A stretch of DNA of 64,000 nt from Rhizobium sp. R635 (GTDB taxonomy: Bacteria; Pseudomonadota; Alphaproteobacteria; Rhizobiales; Rhizobiaceae). The notes under the pieces are model-generated. The model searched no databases. It was not told where the DNA came from and worked only from the letters and a program-made list of their open reading frames with translations. Below, one piece after another: positions 1-7,929 of the stretch. Where the stretch lies: assembly GCF_002211285.1 (NCBI RefSeq), contig NZ_LOKX01000033.1:186001-250000 (forward strand), in the 5' to 3' direction. Each line of letters opens with the position of its first letter. Position 1 is the stretch's first letter. A program made the translations under genes and the position numbers.

Positions 1-119
1 TCGGTCACGAATCCGTCATGATCCGTTTGCAAACCGGCCAGGCGTTAAGCTCTTGTTAGCCGCAGCGTTCGACAATTTCAGTATTCCCGCCGAGCGGCGG
101 GTTCGGGAGCAAGCAAGCC

Positions 120-932
120 ATGTGTCGCTGGGCAGCCTATCGCGGAGATCCCCTCTATCTCGAGGAGCTGGTATCCTCGCCCGCCCATTCGCTGATCGAG
201 CAGTCCCATTGCGCCACCCGCGCCAAGACGGCGACGAACGGCGATGGCTTCGGCATTGCCTGGTATGGCGACAGGCCCGAACCCGGCCGCTACCGCGACA
301 TCCTGCCGGCATGGTCGGATTGCAACCTGAAGAGCCTGGCGCGGCAGATCCGTTCGCCGCTCTTCCTCGCCCATGTCCGCGCCGCGACCGGCGGCGGCAC
401 ACGGCGCGACAACTGCCATCCCTTCACCCATGAAAACTGGTCTTTCATGCACAACGGCCAGGTCTCGGGCTTCGAACGGCTGCGCCGGCCGATGGAGGCG
501 ATGCTCGACGACGAGCTGTTCAACGCCCGCGGCGGCACGACCGATTCCGAGCTGATGTTCCTGCTGGCACTGCAGTTCGGCCTGCGCGAGACGCCGATCG
601 CCGCGATGGCTGAGATGGTCGGCTTCGTCGAGGATCTGGCCGAAAGCACTCTCGGCTCCATCCTGCTGCGTTTCACCGCCGCTTTCTCCGACGGCAATTC
701 GCTTTATGCGATCCGTTATGCCACGGACCGCAAGGCGCCGACGCTCTATGCCTCTCCTGTCGGCGCCGGTCATTGCCTCGTCTCCGAGCCGTTGAACGAC
801 GATGTCGATGCCTGGGCCGAAATTCCGGATGGCAGCGCCGTTACCATCGGCAGGAACGGCATCGAGGTTACCGATTTCCGGCCGGGAAAACGCAACACGG
901 CAAAGCCGCAGCGCGTGACTATATCAGCCTGA
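120..932 (+). CDS. class II glutamine amidotransferase (YafJ type)
   Basis: 270 aa N-terminal-nucleophile glutamine amidotransferase. Cys2 directly follows the initiator Met (MCRWAAYRG) and would become the nucleophile after Met removal. The family's glutamine-site motifs are present: NGDGFG near residue 41, HVRAATGG near 84 and HNGQ near 112. No synthase domain is attached, so the acceptor of the released ammonia is unknown, as for the YafJ family. A GGGAGC ribosome site sits 9 bases before the ATG. The 3' end overlaps the convergent coaBC by 14 bases. An EgtC-type role (ergothioneine biosynthesis) was considered because of the cluster at 4.8-12.2 kb, but the sequence looks more like YafJ. 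Confidence 0.88.
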   Translation: MCRWAAYRGDPLYLEELVSSPAHSLIEQSHCATRAKTATNGDGFGIAWYGDRPEPGRYRDILPAWSDCNLKSLARQIRSPLFLAHVRAATGGGTRRDNCHPFTHENWSFMHNGQVSGFERLRRPMEAMLDDELFNARGGTTDSELMFLLALQFGLRETPIAAMAEMVGFVEDLAESTLGSILLRFTAAFSDGNSLYAIRYATDRKAPTLYASPVGAGHCLVSEPLNDDVDAWAEIPDGSAVTIGRNGIEVTDFRPGKRNTAKPQRVTISA

Positions 933-2133
933 GCTTCTCGGCGATCAGCGCCGCCAATCGTTCAGCAACCTCTTCCTTGGCGAGATCAGGCCATTGCTCG
1001 ACGCCGTCGTGGCGGATGAGTTTGACGCTGTTGCGGCTGCCGCCCATGATGCCGGTCGCGGGAGAGACGTCATTGGCGACGATCATATCGGCACCCTTCC
1101 TCTCGAGCTTCGCCTTTGCATTGCTTTCGACGTCCTGGGTCTCGGCGGCAAAGCCGATGACCAGCTTCGGCCGCATCGTGTGATGGCCGACAGTCTTCAG
1201 GATGTCCGGGTTCTCGGTCAGCGCCAGCGTCGGAATGGATTCGCCCGGATGTTTTTTCAGCTTCTGGTCGGCGGCCGAGGCCACGCGCCAGTCCGCCACC
1301 GCCGCCACCATCACGGCGATGTCGGCCGGCAGCGCCGCAAGCACGGCGTCGCGCATCTCCTCCGCCCGCTCGACATGCACGACGTTGACGCCGATCGGAT
1401 CGGGGATCGTTACCGGCCCGGATACGAGCGTCACATCGGCTCCGAGCTTGGCAAGGGCTGCGGCGATCGCATGTCCCTGCCGGCCGGAGGAACGATTGGC
1501 GATGTAGCGCACCGGATCGATCGGCTCATGCGTCGGTCCCGACGTGACGATCGCCTTTCGCCCGGCAAGCGGCTTGTGCCGGCCGCCCTCGAAGACAGCT
1601 TCGGTGGCAGCCACGATCTCCAGCGGTTCCGCCATCCGGCCGAGCCCGGCTTCCCCGCCTTCGGCCATTTCGCCGGCCATCGGCCCGACGAAATGGACGC
1701 CGTCCGCCCTGAGCGTCGCCGCGTTGCGTCGTGTCGCCGGATGCGCCCACATTCTAGGATTCATCGCCGGGGCGGCAAGCACCGGCTTGTCCGTCGCCAG
1801 AAGCAGGGTCGAGGCGAGGTCGTCGGCAAGCCCGTTCGCCATCTTCGCCATCAGATCGGCGGTGGCAGGAGCAATCAGCACCAGGTCGCAGTCGCGCGCC
1901 AGCCTGATATGGCCGATATCCTGTTCGTCCTGGCGCGAAAACAGATCGACAAAGACATGATCCGCCGCCAGCGCGCCGACCGCAAGCGGCGTGACGAACT
2001 CCTGCGCGCCCTTGGTCATGACGGGACGAACGCTCGCGCCGCGCTCGCGCAGCCGGCGGATGAGATCGAGGCTCTTATAAGCCGCGATGCCGCCCGAGAT
2101 GATGAGGAGGATGCGTTTACCGCTGAGAGCCAT
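919..2133 (-). CDS. coaBC: bifunctional phosphopantothenoylcysteine decarboxylase / phosphopantothenate-cysteine ligase
   Basis: 404 aa, the usual length. It carries two consecutive steps of coenzyme A synthesis: ligation of cysteine to phosphopantothenate (CoaB) and decarboxylation to phosphopantetheine (CoaC). The N-terminal flavoprotein half (residues ~1-180) starts ALSGKRILLIISGGIAAYK and holds the substrate-recognition motif PAMNPRMW. The CoaB half follows from about residue 190 with TSGPTHEPIDPVRYI and NRSSGRQG. It stands alone on the minus strand and ends inside the convergent amidotransferase gene. Confidence 0.97.
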   Translation of the reverse strand: MALSGKRILLIISGGIAAYKSLDLIRRLRERGASVRPVMTKGAQEFVTPLAVGALAADHVFVDLFSRQDEQDIGHIRLARDCDLVLIAPATADLMAKMANGLADDLASTLLLATDKPVLAAPAMNPRMWAHPATRRNAATLRADGVHFVGPMAGEMAEGGEAGLGRMAEPLEIVAATEAVFEGGRHKPLAGRKAIVTSGPTHEPIDPVRYIANRSSGRQGHAIAAALAKLGADVTLVSGPVTIPDPIGVNVVHVERAEEMRDAVLAALPADIAVMVAAVADWRVASAADQKLKKHPGESIPTLALTENPDILKTVGHHTMRPKLVIGFAAETQDVESNAKAKLERKGADMIVANDVSPATGIMGGSRNSVKLIRHDGVEQWPDLAKEEVAERLAALIAEKLRLI

Positions 2134-2229
2134 GGCTTTCTACCCGTCGGTTTTTACCGGTCCCAGACCCTAAGCCTTTGGCGGAGAACATGCAATCGCG
2201 TATGGCGTTCCTATTCGAAGCCTGCGAAG

Positions 2230-3111
2230 TCATTCATGGATGAGCAGGCTCATCAGGTTCTCCGTGACCGGCGCGGGATGCGTCTTCAGCATCGCCAGCG
2301 CCAGCCGCGCGACCGCCGGCGGTCCTTCGATCGGCCGGTAGGTGACGCCTTCGAGCCGGATCTGCGAAATCGAGGCCGGCACGATCGACACGCCGAGATC
2401 GGCCGCCACCAGATTGACCACGGATGAAATCTGCGGCGCCTCCTGCGCCACGGTCAGTTCGAATCCCGCCCTGCGGCAGGCAAGCACGACGTCGTCGTAA
2501 AGGCTCAAGCCCACGAGGCGGGGAAAGAGGATGAAGGGTTCGTTCGCGAGCGCCGAAAGCGGCAGGGCCGAATGCCGGGCCAGCGGGTGGCTGGCGGGCA
2601 GGGCGATCACCATCGGCTCATCAGCCAGCCGCCGCAGCCTGATGCCGGCGGGGTCGTCGAGGCCGGGGCGCATGAAGGTCGCGTCCAGCTCACCGCCTTC
2701 CAGCTTCTGCATCAGCGCCAGCGTATTCATTTCGGTCAGCGCCAGCCGCACCTCCGGCCAGCGCGCCCGGAAACGGCGGATCGTCGTGCTGACGATCGGA
2801 TTGAAGGCGGAGGAGGCGGTGAAACCGAGCGACAGGCGCCCGGTCTCGCCGCGATTGGCTCTTTGGGCGGCAAGCTTCGCCTTTTCCGCTGCCGCCACCG
2901 CGGCTTTCGCCTCGCCGAGGAATGCAGTCCCCGCCGCCGTCAACTCGGCGCCATGCGGTACGCGATGAAACAGTGCAGCGCCAACTTCCGTCTCCAGGTC
3001 GCGGATCTGCTGGCTGAGCGGCGGCTGCCCGATGCCGAGCTTGCCGGCGGCCCGGGTAAAATTGCCTTCTTCCGCCACTGCCAGGAAATATCTGAGGTGC
3101 CGCAACTCCAT
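2230..3111 (-). CDS. LysR family transcriptional regulator
   Basis: 293 aa, typical LysR layout: a winged helix-turn-helix over residues 1-60 (MELRHLRYFLAVAEEGNFTR, then AAGKLGIGQPPLSQQI) and a periplasmic-binding-protein-like effector domain from about residue 88. The ATG at 3111 is chosen because GGAG lies six bases upstream of it; the ATG at 3117 would sit directly on that site, and a TTG at 3123 lies further out. It is divergent from the MFS transporter at 3202 with about 90 bases between, the usual arrangement for a LysR protein controlling its neighbour and itself. The effector is not evident. Confidence 0.93.
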   Translation of the reverse strand: MELRHLRYFLAVAEEGNFTRAAGKLGIGQPPLSQQIRDLETEVGAALFHRVPHGAELTAAGTAFLGEAKAAVAAAEKAKLAAQRANRGETGRLSLGFTASSAFNPIVSTTIRRFRARWPEVRLALTEMNTLALMQKLEGGELDATFMRPGLDDPAGIRLRRLADEPMVIALPASHPLARHSALPLSALANEPFILFPRLVGLSLYDDVVLACRRAGFELTVAQEAPQISSVVNLVAADLGVSIVPASISQIRLEGVTYRPIEGPPAVARLALAMLKTHPAPVTENLMSLLIHE

Positions 3112-3142
3112 CGTCATCTCCAAAACCTATCGAGATCGCCAG

Positions 3143-3160
3143 TTTGATATATTGGACAAA
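3143..3160. promoter_or_regulatory. candidate LysR operator in the divergent promoter region
   Basis: Interrupted dyad TTTG-N10-CAAA with an AT-rich centre, between the divergent LysR (2230-3111) and MFS (3202-4452) genes. LysR proteins bind short interrupted dyads of the T-N11-A class, so size and position fit. The assignment is inference. Confidence 0.4.
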
Positions 3161-3201
3161 TGGGGCGGCGTTGACTAGATCGGAAGCGGAAGGATGACGA
3201 T

Positions 3202-4452
3202 ATGCCGATGTCAGCGCATGCAGTGAAGACCTCCGAGACGGCCGCAGTGCCAGGGCAGAAACTCTACCTCACGCGCGGCACCGGCGCCTATCGCCGCGCC
3301 AGCCTGGCGCTCTTCCTCTCCGGCTTTTCCACCTTTTCGCTGCTCTATTGCGTCCAGCCGCTGCTGCCGATCTTCTCACAGGAATTCTCCGTCAGCCCAG
3401 CCGAAAGCTCGCTGTCGCTGTCGCTTTCCACCGGCTTCCTGGCGCTCGCCATCGTCTGCGCCGCCGCCGTTTCGGAGGGGCTTGGCCGCCGCAGCCTGAT
3501 GTCGATTTCACTGGTTGGCGCAGCCCTGCTGACGATCGCCACGGCCTTTGCGCCGGACTGGCACTTGCTGCTCGTCATCCGCGCCCTGCAGGGCCTTGTT
3601 CTCGGCGGCGTGCCCGCCGTCGCCATGGCCTACCTTGCCGAGGAGATCGATCCGCGCGGCCTCGGCGCCACCATGGGCCTTTATGTCGGCGGCACGGCCT
3701 TCGGCGGCATGTCCGGCCGTGTGCTGACAGGCATCTTTGCCGAATATCTCACCTGGCGCCCGGCGCTCTTCCTGATCGGCGCCATCGGCCTTGCCGCTGC
3801 GATCGGCTTCATCGCCCTCCTGCCGCCATCAAGGAATTTCGTCCGCCGGCCGGGCTTCGACCTGCGTTTTCATGTGAGAGCCTGGCTCGGTCATCTCAGA
3901 AATCCGGCGCTGCCCTTCATCTTCGCAATCGCCTTCCTGGCGATGGGCTCTTTCGTGACGATTTACAATTATGCCGGTTTCCGCCTCGTGGCCCCTCCTT
4001 ATGGTCTCAATCAGACGGAGCTCGGCCTGATCTTCACCGTTTATCTTTTCGGCATCGGCGCCGCCTCGATCGGCGGCCTGCTAGGCGACCGGATCGGCCA
4101 CTTTCCGGTACTTCTCTTCGGCCTCGCGCTGACGGCGACCGGCAGCGCATTGACGCTCTTCGCCTCGCTGCCGTCGATCATTCTCGGTATCATCGTGCTG
4201 ACCACAGGCTTCTTCATGAGCCATTCCATCGCCAGCGGCCTTGTCGGCAAGCTTGCCCTTGGCAACAAGGGGCACGCTTCATCCATCTACATGCTGGCCT
4301 ATTACGTCGGCTCCAGCCTCATGGGTTCGGCCGGCGGCTGGTTCTGGGCAATCGAAGGCTGGGCAGCCGTCGTCTTCTTCACTCTTGCCATGCTGGCGCT
4401 GGCCTTTATGTCAGCCTGTGTCGCGCAACACTTCGCCAGGAGAAAGGCATGA
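3202..4452 (+). CDS. MFS transporter, probable drug/metabolite exporter
   Basis: 416 aa integral membrane protein with about twelve hydrophobic segments. The loop after segment 2 reads EGLGRRSLM, a weak form of the MFS loop signature, and the second half repeats the pattern with GDRIGHFP. Length and layout fit the YnfM/AraJ-like part of the drug:H+ antiporter family. An AAGGA site lies upstream of the ATG. It is divergent from, and probably regulated by, the LysR gene. The substrate is unknown. It lies next to the ergothioneine-type cluster but on the opposite strand, so a transport role for that pathway is only a guess. Confidence 0.9.
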   Translation: MPMSAHAVKTSETAAVPGQKLYLTRGTGAYRRASLALFLSGFSTFSLLYCVQPLLPIFSQEFSVSPAESSLSLSLSTGFLALAIVCAAAVSEGLGRRSLMSISLVGAALLTIATAFAPDWHLLLVIRALQGLVLGGVPAVAMAYLAEEIDPRGLGATMGLYVGGTAFGGMSGRVLTGIFAEYLTWRPALFLIGAIGLAAAIGFIALLPPSRNFVRRPGFDLRFHVRAWLGHLRNPALPFIFAIAFLAMGSFVTIYNYAGFRLVAPPYGLNQTELGLIFTVYLFGIGAASIGGLLGDRIGHFPVLLFGLALTATGSALTLFASLPSIILGIIVLTTGFFMSHSIASGLVGKLALGNKGHASSIYMLAYYVGSSLMGSAGGWFWAIEGWAAVVFFTLAMLALAFMSACVAQHFARRKA

Positions 4453-4501
4453 GGCGACATTCGCGTTGAGCAGGTATTTCATTGGAAGAAATCGATTCGA
4501 T

Positions 4502-4717
4502 TCACTCCCGCTGAGGCTGTTGCTCGGCCGCTGCCGCAAAGTCGGGATCAACAGGCCCGGTCACGTCAGCAAGCCATTCCCAATCTTCAGAAATCGGCTC
4601 GAGAATGATCGCACGCCCCTGGCGCCGGATGGCGACGGTATCGCCATCGAAGCGGAATTCCTTCGGCAAGCGGACGGCCTGAAAGCGCCCGGACCAGAAG
4701 ATCTTTGCCGTTTCCAT
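4502..4717 (-). CDS. orphan VapB-like antitoxin (AbrB/SpoVT fold)
   Basis: 71 aa. The N-terminal METAKIFWSGRFQAVRLPKE is the swapped-hairpin DNA-binding motif of VapB antitoxins, and the acidic C-terminal tail is where VapB proteins hold their toxin. The internal ATG at 4717 is chosen over an upstream one at 4744 because the family begins METAK. No vapC follows: only 49 bases separate its stop from the end of the convergent MFS gene. It is either a solitary regulator, a relic of a module that lost its toxin, or an antitoxin for a toxin elsewhere. Confidence 0.8.
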   Translation of the reverse strand: METAKIFWSGRFQAVRLPKEFRFDGDTVAIRRQGRAIILEPISEDWEWLADVTGPVDPDFAAAAEQQPQRE

Positions 4718-4769
4718 GCCATGGCTCCCGATGAGATATGACAATTATTGCAGCAATTCTTGATTCAGT

Positions 4770-6431
4770 TCAACCGAGCCTGAGATAGGGCACGTCCTTC
4801 TTCGCCACCTCATCCAGCGCGTCCTCGTAACCCGCATCGGCGTAACGCATGACGCCAAGCGCCGTGTCGTTGGTCAGCGCATGATCGAGCCGTTCGTCGG
4901 CGGCATCGGTGCCGTCGGCGACGACGGTGACGCCGCAGCTCGTCATGTAGCCGGCATAGCCGCCGCCGCCGGAATGGACGACGACGAGATCGGCCATCGA
5001 GGAGCAGAGCATCATTGCATCGATCAGCGGCCAGTCGGCAATCGCATCGGAGCCGTCCTTCATCCGCTCGGTCATAATATTGGGATGCGCCATGGCGCCG
5101 GCATCGAGATGGTCGCGGGAAAAGGCGATGGGACCTTTGAGTTCGCCGCTCGCCACCAGCGTATTGACGCGCCGGGCGAGCGCGGTGCGTTCGCCATGGC
5201 CGAGCCAGGCGATACGCGCCGGCAATCCTTCGAAGGGGACGTGCTCGCGCGCCAGCCGGATCCAGTTGGTGATGATCTTGTTGTCGGGGAACATTTCGAG
5301 CAACAGGTCGTCGATGTGGGCGATATCGCTCTCTTCGCCTGACAGCGCCATCCAGCGGAACGGCCCGATCGCCCGGGCAAAGAGCGGCCTCAGATAGGCT
5401 TCGGTGAAGATGGGGATGTCGAAGGCGTTAGTGACGCCGCCCTCTTTCGCTTGCGTGCGGATGAGGTTGCCGTTGTCGAAGACCTCCGAGCCGCGTTTCT
5501 GGAACTCCAGCATGGCCGTCACATGCTCGACGATCGAGGCGCGGCTGGCTGCCATCAATTGCCCCTGCCCATCGTCACGCAGGCCCTTGACCTGATCGAG
5601 GCTCATGCCCTTCGGCACATAGCCGTAGACGAGGTCGTGCGCCGAGGTCTGATCGGTGACGATATCTGGCACGATGCCGCGCCGGACGATTTCGGGATAG
5701 ATCTCCGCCGCATTGCCGATGAGCCCGACGGACAGCGCGCGCTTTTCCTTCACCGCCGCATCGATCATTTCAAGGGCGGTATCGAGATCCGGCGCGATTT
5801 CCTGGAGATAGCCGATCTGCTGGCGCTTGCGAGCGCGCTCCGGATCGATGTCGACGCAGAGGATTGCCGCGCCCGCCATGCGGCCGGCAAGCGGCTGCGC
5901 CCCGCCCATGCCGCCGAGACCGGCCGTCAGCACGAACCGGCCGTGGAGATCGCCGCCGAAGCGACGCTCGGCGATGCGCATGAAAATCTCGTAGGTGCCC
6001 TGGATGACGCCCTGGCTGCCGATATATTGCCAGGCGCCGGCCGTCAGCCCGCCCCAGCAGATCAGTCCCTTGCGCTGCAACTCGTAGAACACTTCGGCCT
6101 TTGCCCATTGCCCGACGAGATTGCAGTTCGCCATGATGACCAGCGGCGCCTTGGCATGCGTGCGCACCAATCCGATCGGCTTGCCGGACTGGATGAGCAG
6201 CGTCTGGTCCTCTTCCATCTCGGTAAGCGCCTTGACGATGCCCCTGTGCGCCGCCCAATTGCGGGCCGCCTTCCCCAGCGCGGCATAGACCACGAGATTG
6301 TCGGGATCTTCGCCGACCGAGAGCACGTTTTCCAGAAGCCGCAGCAGCGCCTCCTGTCGCCAGCCCTTGGCACGCAGCTCCGGTCCGCCGGGAATGGGAA
6401 ATTTCGGATGGCGTGGATTGGCCTTCGGCAT
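4770..6431 (-). CDS. urocanase-family hydratase, probable thiourocanate hydratase
   Basis: 553 aa, full HutU length, with NAD-site features (QSGKPIG at 81-87; TAGLGGMGGAQP at 169-180; TDQTSAHD at 259-266). It departs from canonical urocanases at active-site positions: the Cys in the usual LPARICW motif is Ala (LPARIAW, Ala408), and HHGGGVGMG is replaced by HSGGGGYAG (486-494). Thiourocanate hydratase, step two of bacterial ergothioneine breakdown, is known to be a close HutU relative with distinct active-site features. The context (MIO-less lyase, DUF917, hydantoinase, carbamoylase) supports that reading. The start at 6431 fits the family N-terminus MPKANPRHPKFPIPGG. It is the last gene of the operon, and no hutI or hutG is nearby. 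The older annotation would be hutU. Confidence 0.82.
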   Translation of the reverse strand: MPKANPRHPKFPIPGGPELRAKGWRQEALLRLLENVLSVGEDPDNLVVYAALGKAARNWAAHRGIVKALTEMEEDQTLLIQSGKPIGLVRTHAKAPLVIMANCNLVGQWAKAEVFYELQRKGLICWGGLTAGAWQYIGSQGVIQGTYEIFMRIAERRFGGDLHGRFVLTAGLGGMGGAQPLAGRMAGAAILCVDIDPERARKRQQIGYLQEIAPDLDTALEMIDAAVKEKRALSVGLIGNAAEIYPEIVRRGIVPDIVTDQTSAHDLVYGYVPKGMSLDQVKGLRDDGQGQLMAASRASIVEHVTAMLEFQKRGSEVFDNGNLIRTQAKEGGVTNAFDIPIFTEAYLRPLFARAIGPFRWMALSGEESDIAHIDDLLLEMFPDNKIITNWIRLAREHVPFEGLPARIAWLGHGERTALARRVNTLVASGELKGPIAFSRDHLDAGAMAHPNIMTERMKDGSDAIADWPLIDAMMLCSSMADLVVVHSGGGGYAGYMTSCGVTVVADGTDAADERLDHALTNDTALGVMRYADAGYEDALDEVAKKDVPYLRLG

Positions 6432-6498
6432 CGTGCTTCCTCGCTTGGTTCTCTGTTTCCCTTCTTCCCAGCGGGGAGAAGGGAAAATGGCTACTTGG

Positions 6499-6828
6499 TC
6501 ACTTGCCCGGCAGCGATTCCACATAGCCGATCGCGGCATCGAGCAGACGCCGTCTCAGCGCATCGTCGCCGTAAACCTCGGCATTGGCCCGCACCCAGCC
6601 ATGCATCACCCGCTCGCCCATCCGCATCTGGATCACGCCGGGCAGTGCGAGCGCCCAGCCGTCATTGCCCTTGCCGAGGCGGACCAGCATGCCATCGCTG
6701 CGCGCACCGCAGAGAAGGTTGCCATTCAGCAGGAAGGCCCAGCCGCCGAACATGGATTTTTCGGCAAGGCCCGACCGGTCGCCGAGTTCCTCGCGCAGCA
6801 GTTCTTCGAGGCCGGGATCGCGCGCCAT
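6499..6828 (-). CDS. TfoX N-terminal domain protein
   Basis: 109 aa, the size of a lone TfoX_N domain (KSMFGGWAFLLNGNLLCGA is the hallmark). Only three bases separate it from the upstream DUF917 gene, so it belongs to the catabolic operon. Full-length TfoX/Sxy is a competence regulator, but single TfoX_N proteins have no settled function. Its place between the putative desulfurase and hydratase genes suggests a pathway-linked role that I cannot name. Confidence 0.85.
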   Translation of the reverse strand: MARDPGLEELLREELGDRSGLAEKSMFGGWAFLLNGNLLCGARSDGMLVRLGKGNDGWALALPGVIQMRMGERVMHGWVRANAEVYGDDALRRRLLDAAIGYVESLPGK

Positions 6829-6831
6829 GGC

Positions 6832-7929
6832 TCAAGCCCTCGCCGCCAGCGCATAACGCGCGATCTCTATCCCCATCGCTTTTTCGACGGCGGGATAGAC
6901 GGTCGGGTCGAGCACGCTTGAAGACAGCGGAATGATATCCATCGGCACATGCAGGATGAAGACATGCATGCCTTCCCGAAGCTGGCCGACGCTGAGCGGC
7001 TCGCCTTCGTCGGAAAGCGTGGTGATCACGGCGGGGAAGGTCGCAAGCCGCGCGCCATCCGCATCGTCCACGGCCATGTATTCGTTCATCACATGCAGCG
7101 TCACCGACTTCCCGCCCGAGCCGACGGTGACGGTGCCGATGTCGAAGGCTTCCTTGGTATAGACGACGTCTTTGCGGGTAATGACGCCTTCACTGAGGAT
7201 ATGCCCTCCCGTCGTCTTGCAGATCGCGTCGATGATGGCTGCTCCGCCGCGTTTCTCCGCCGCGATGATCGCTTCGCCGAGGGAAAGCGCCATCGAGATG
7301 CCGCCGAGTGCGGCATGGCTGCGCACATAGGAGGCCCTGAGCGGATTGCGGCAGCTGGCGATGAAACCGCCGGACTGATCGGCAGCGGCGCGCAGCACCG
7401 GCGAGATCTTCGCGGTCGCGCCCTTGACCACCAGCTCGATATAGCGGTTCTCGGCCCTGTTGCCGCCGACCGCGGTCTGGATCATCTGCTCGGGTGAAGC
7501 AGCCATGCCGATCGAACCCATGTCGCCCGTCGGATGCGCACGGATATCGCCGACGGCGTCGACCACCTTGGTGCCGAGGATCGCGGACGGCAGCCAGCCG
7601 TTCAGCGTCGAGGACTTGCCATTCTGGCCGATGATCAGACCGGAGAGTTTTTCGCCGAGCGCCTCCTGCAGGAGCTGGACGGCCTTCACATAGTCGATGC
7701 CCTGCATTTCCCAGGGCGTCGTGGAGGCCGGCGCGCCGATTGCGGCAGCCGTGGCGATCCAATCCTCGTCCTTCAGTTCCTCGATCGAGACCAGTTCCGG
7801 CTTGCCGACATTGACGGCTGCGTAACCGAGCATGCGCCCATGATCGGCCCAGCCGCCGCCGCCGGCGGCATAGACGGAGCCGCCTTTGACGGCGGCTTCC
7901 ACGTCCTTCTCAACCAGTATGCGTCCCAT
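6832..7929 (-). CDS. DUF917 protein, probable thiohydantoin desulfurase
   Basis: 365 aa, whole-length DUF917 family. The N-terminus GRILVEKDVEAAVKGGSVYA and the glycine-rich stretch AAGGGGWADHGRM are typical. DUF917 genes recur beside hydantoinases. The reconstituted bacterial ergothioneine pathway uses a novel enzyme type to remove sulfur from a thiohydantoin propionate, and this gene is the best candidate here for that step. The ATG at 7929 is preferred because the upstream extension to 8016 lies inside the preceding gene and does not resemble the family. It overlaps the carbamoylase by 20 bases, indicating translational coupling. Confidence 0.82.
   Translation of the reverse strand: MGRILVEKDVEAAVKGGSVYAAGGGGWADHGRMLGYAAVNVGKPELVSIEELKDEDWIATAAAIGAPASTTPWEMQGIDYVKAVQLLQEALGEKLSGLIIGQNGKSSTLNGWLPSAILGTKVVDAVGDIRAHPTGDMGSIGMAASPEQMIQTAVGGNRAENRYIELVVKGATAKISPVLRAAADQSGGFIASCRNPLRASYVRSHAALGGISMALSLGEAIIAAEKRGGAAIIDAICKTTGGHILSEGVITRKDVVYTKEAFDIGTVTVGSGGKSVTLHVMNEYMAVDDADGARLATFPAVITTLSDEGEPLSVGQLREGMHVFILHVPMDIIPLSSSVLDPTVYPAVEKAMGIEIARYALAARA

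Noticed and set aside
86..101. Hairpin CCCGCC-GAGC-GGCGGG before the first gene
   Set aside because: Short, no T tract and no clear partner; could be the end of an upstream gene's signal outside the window.
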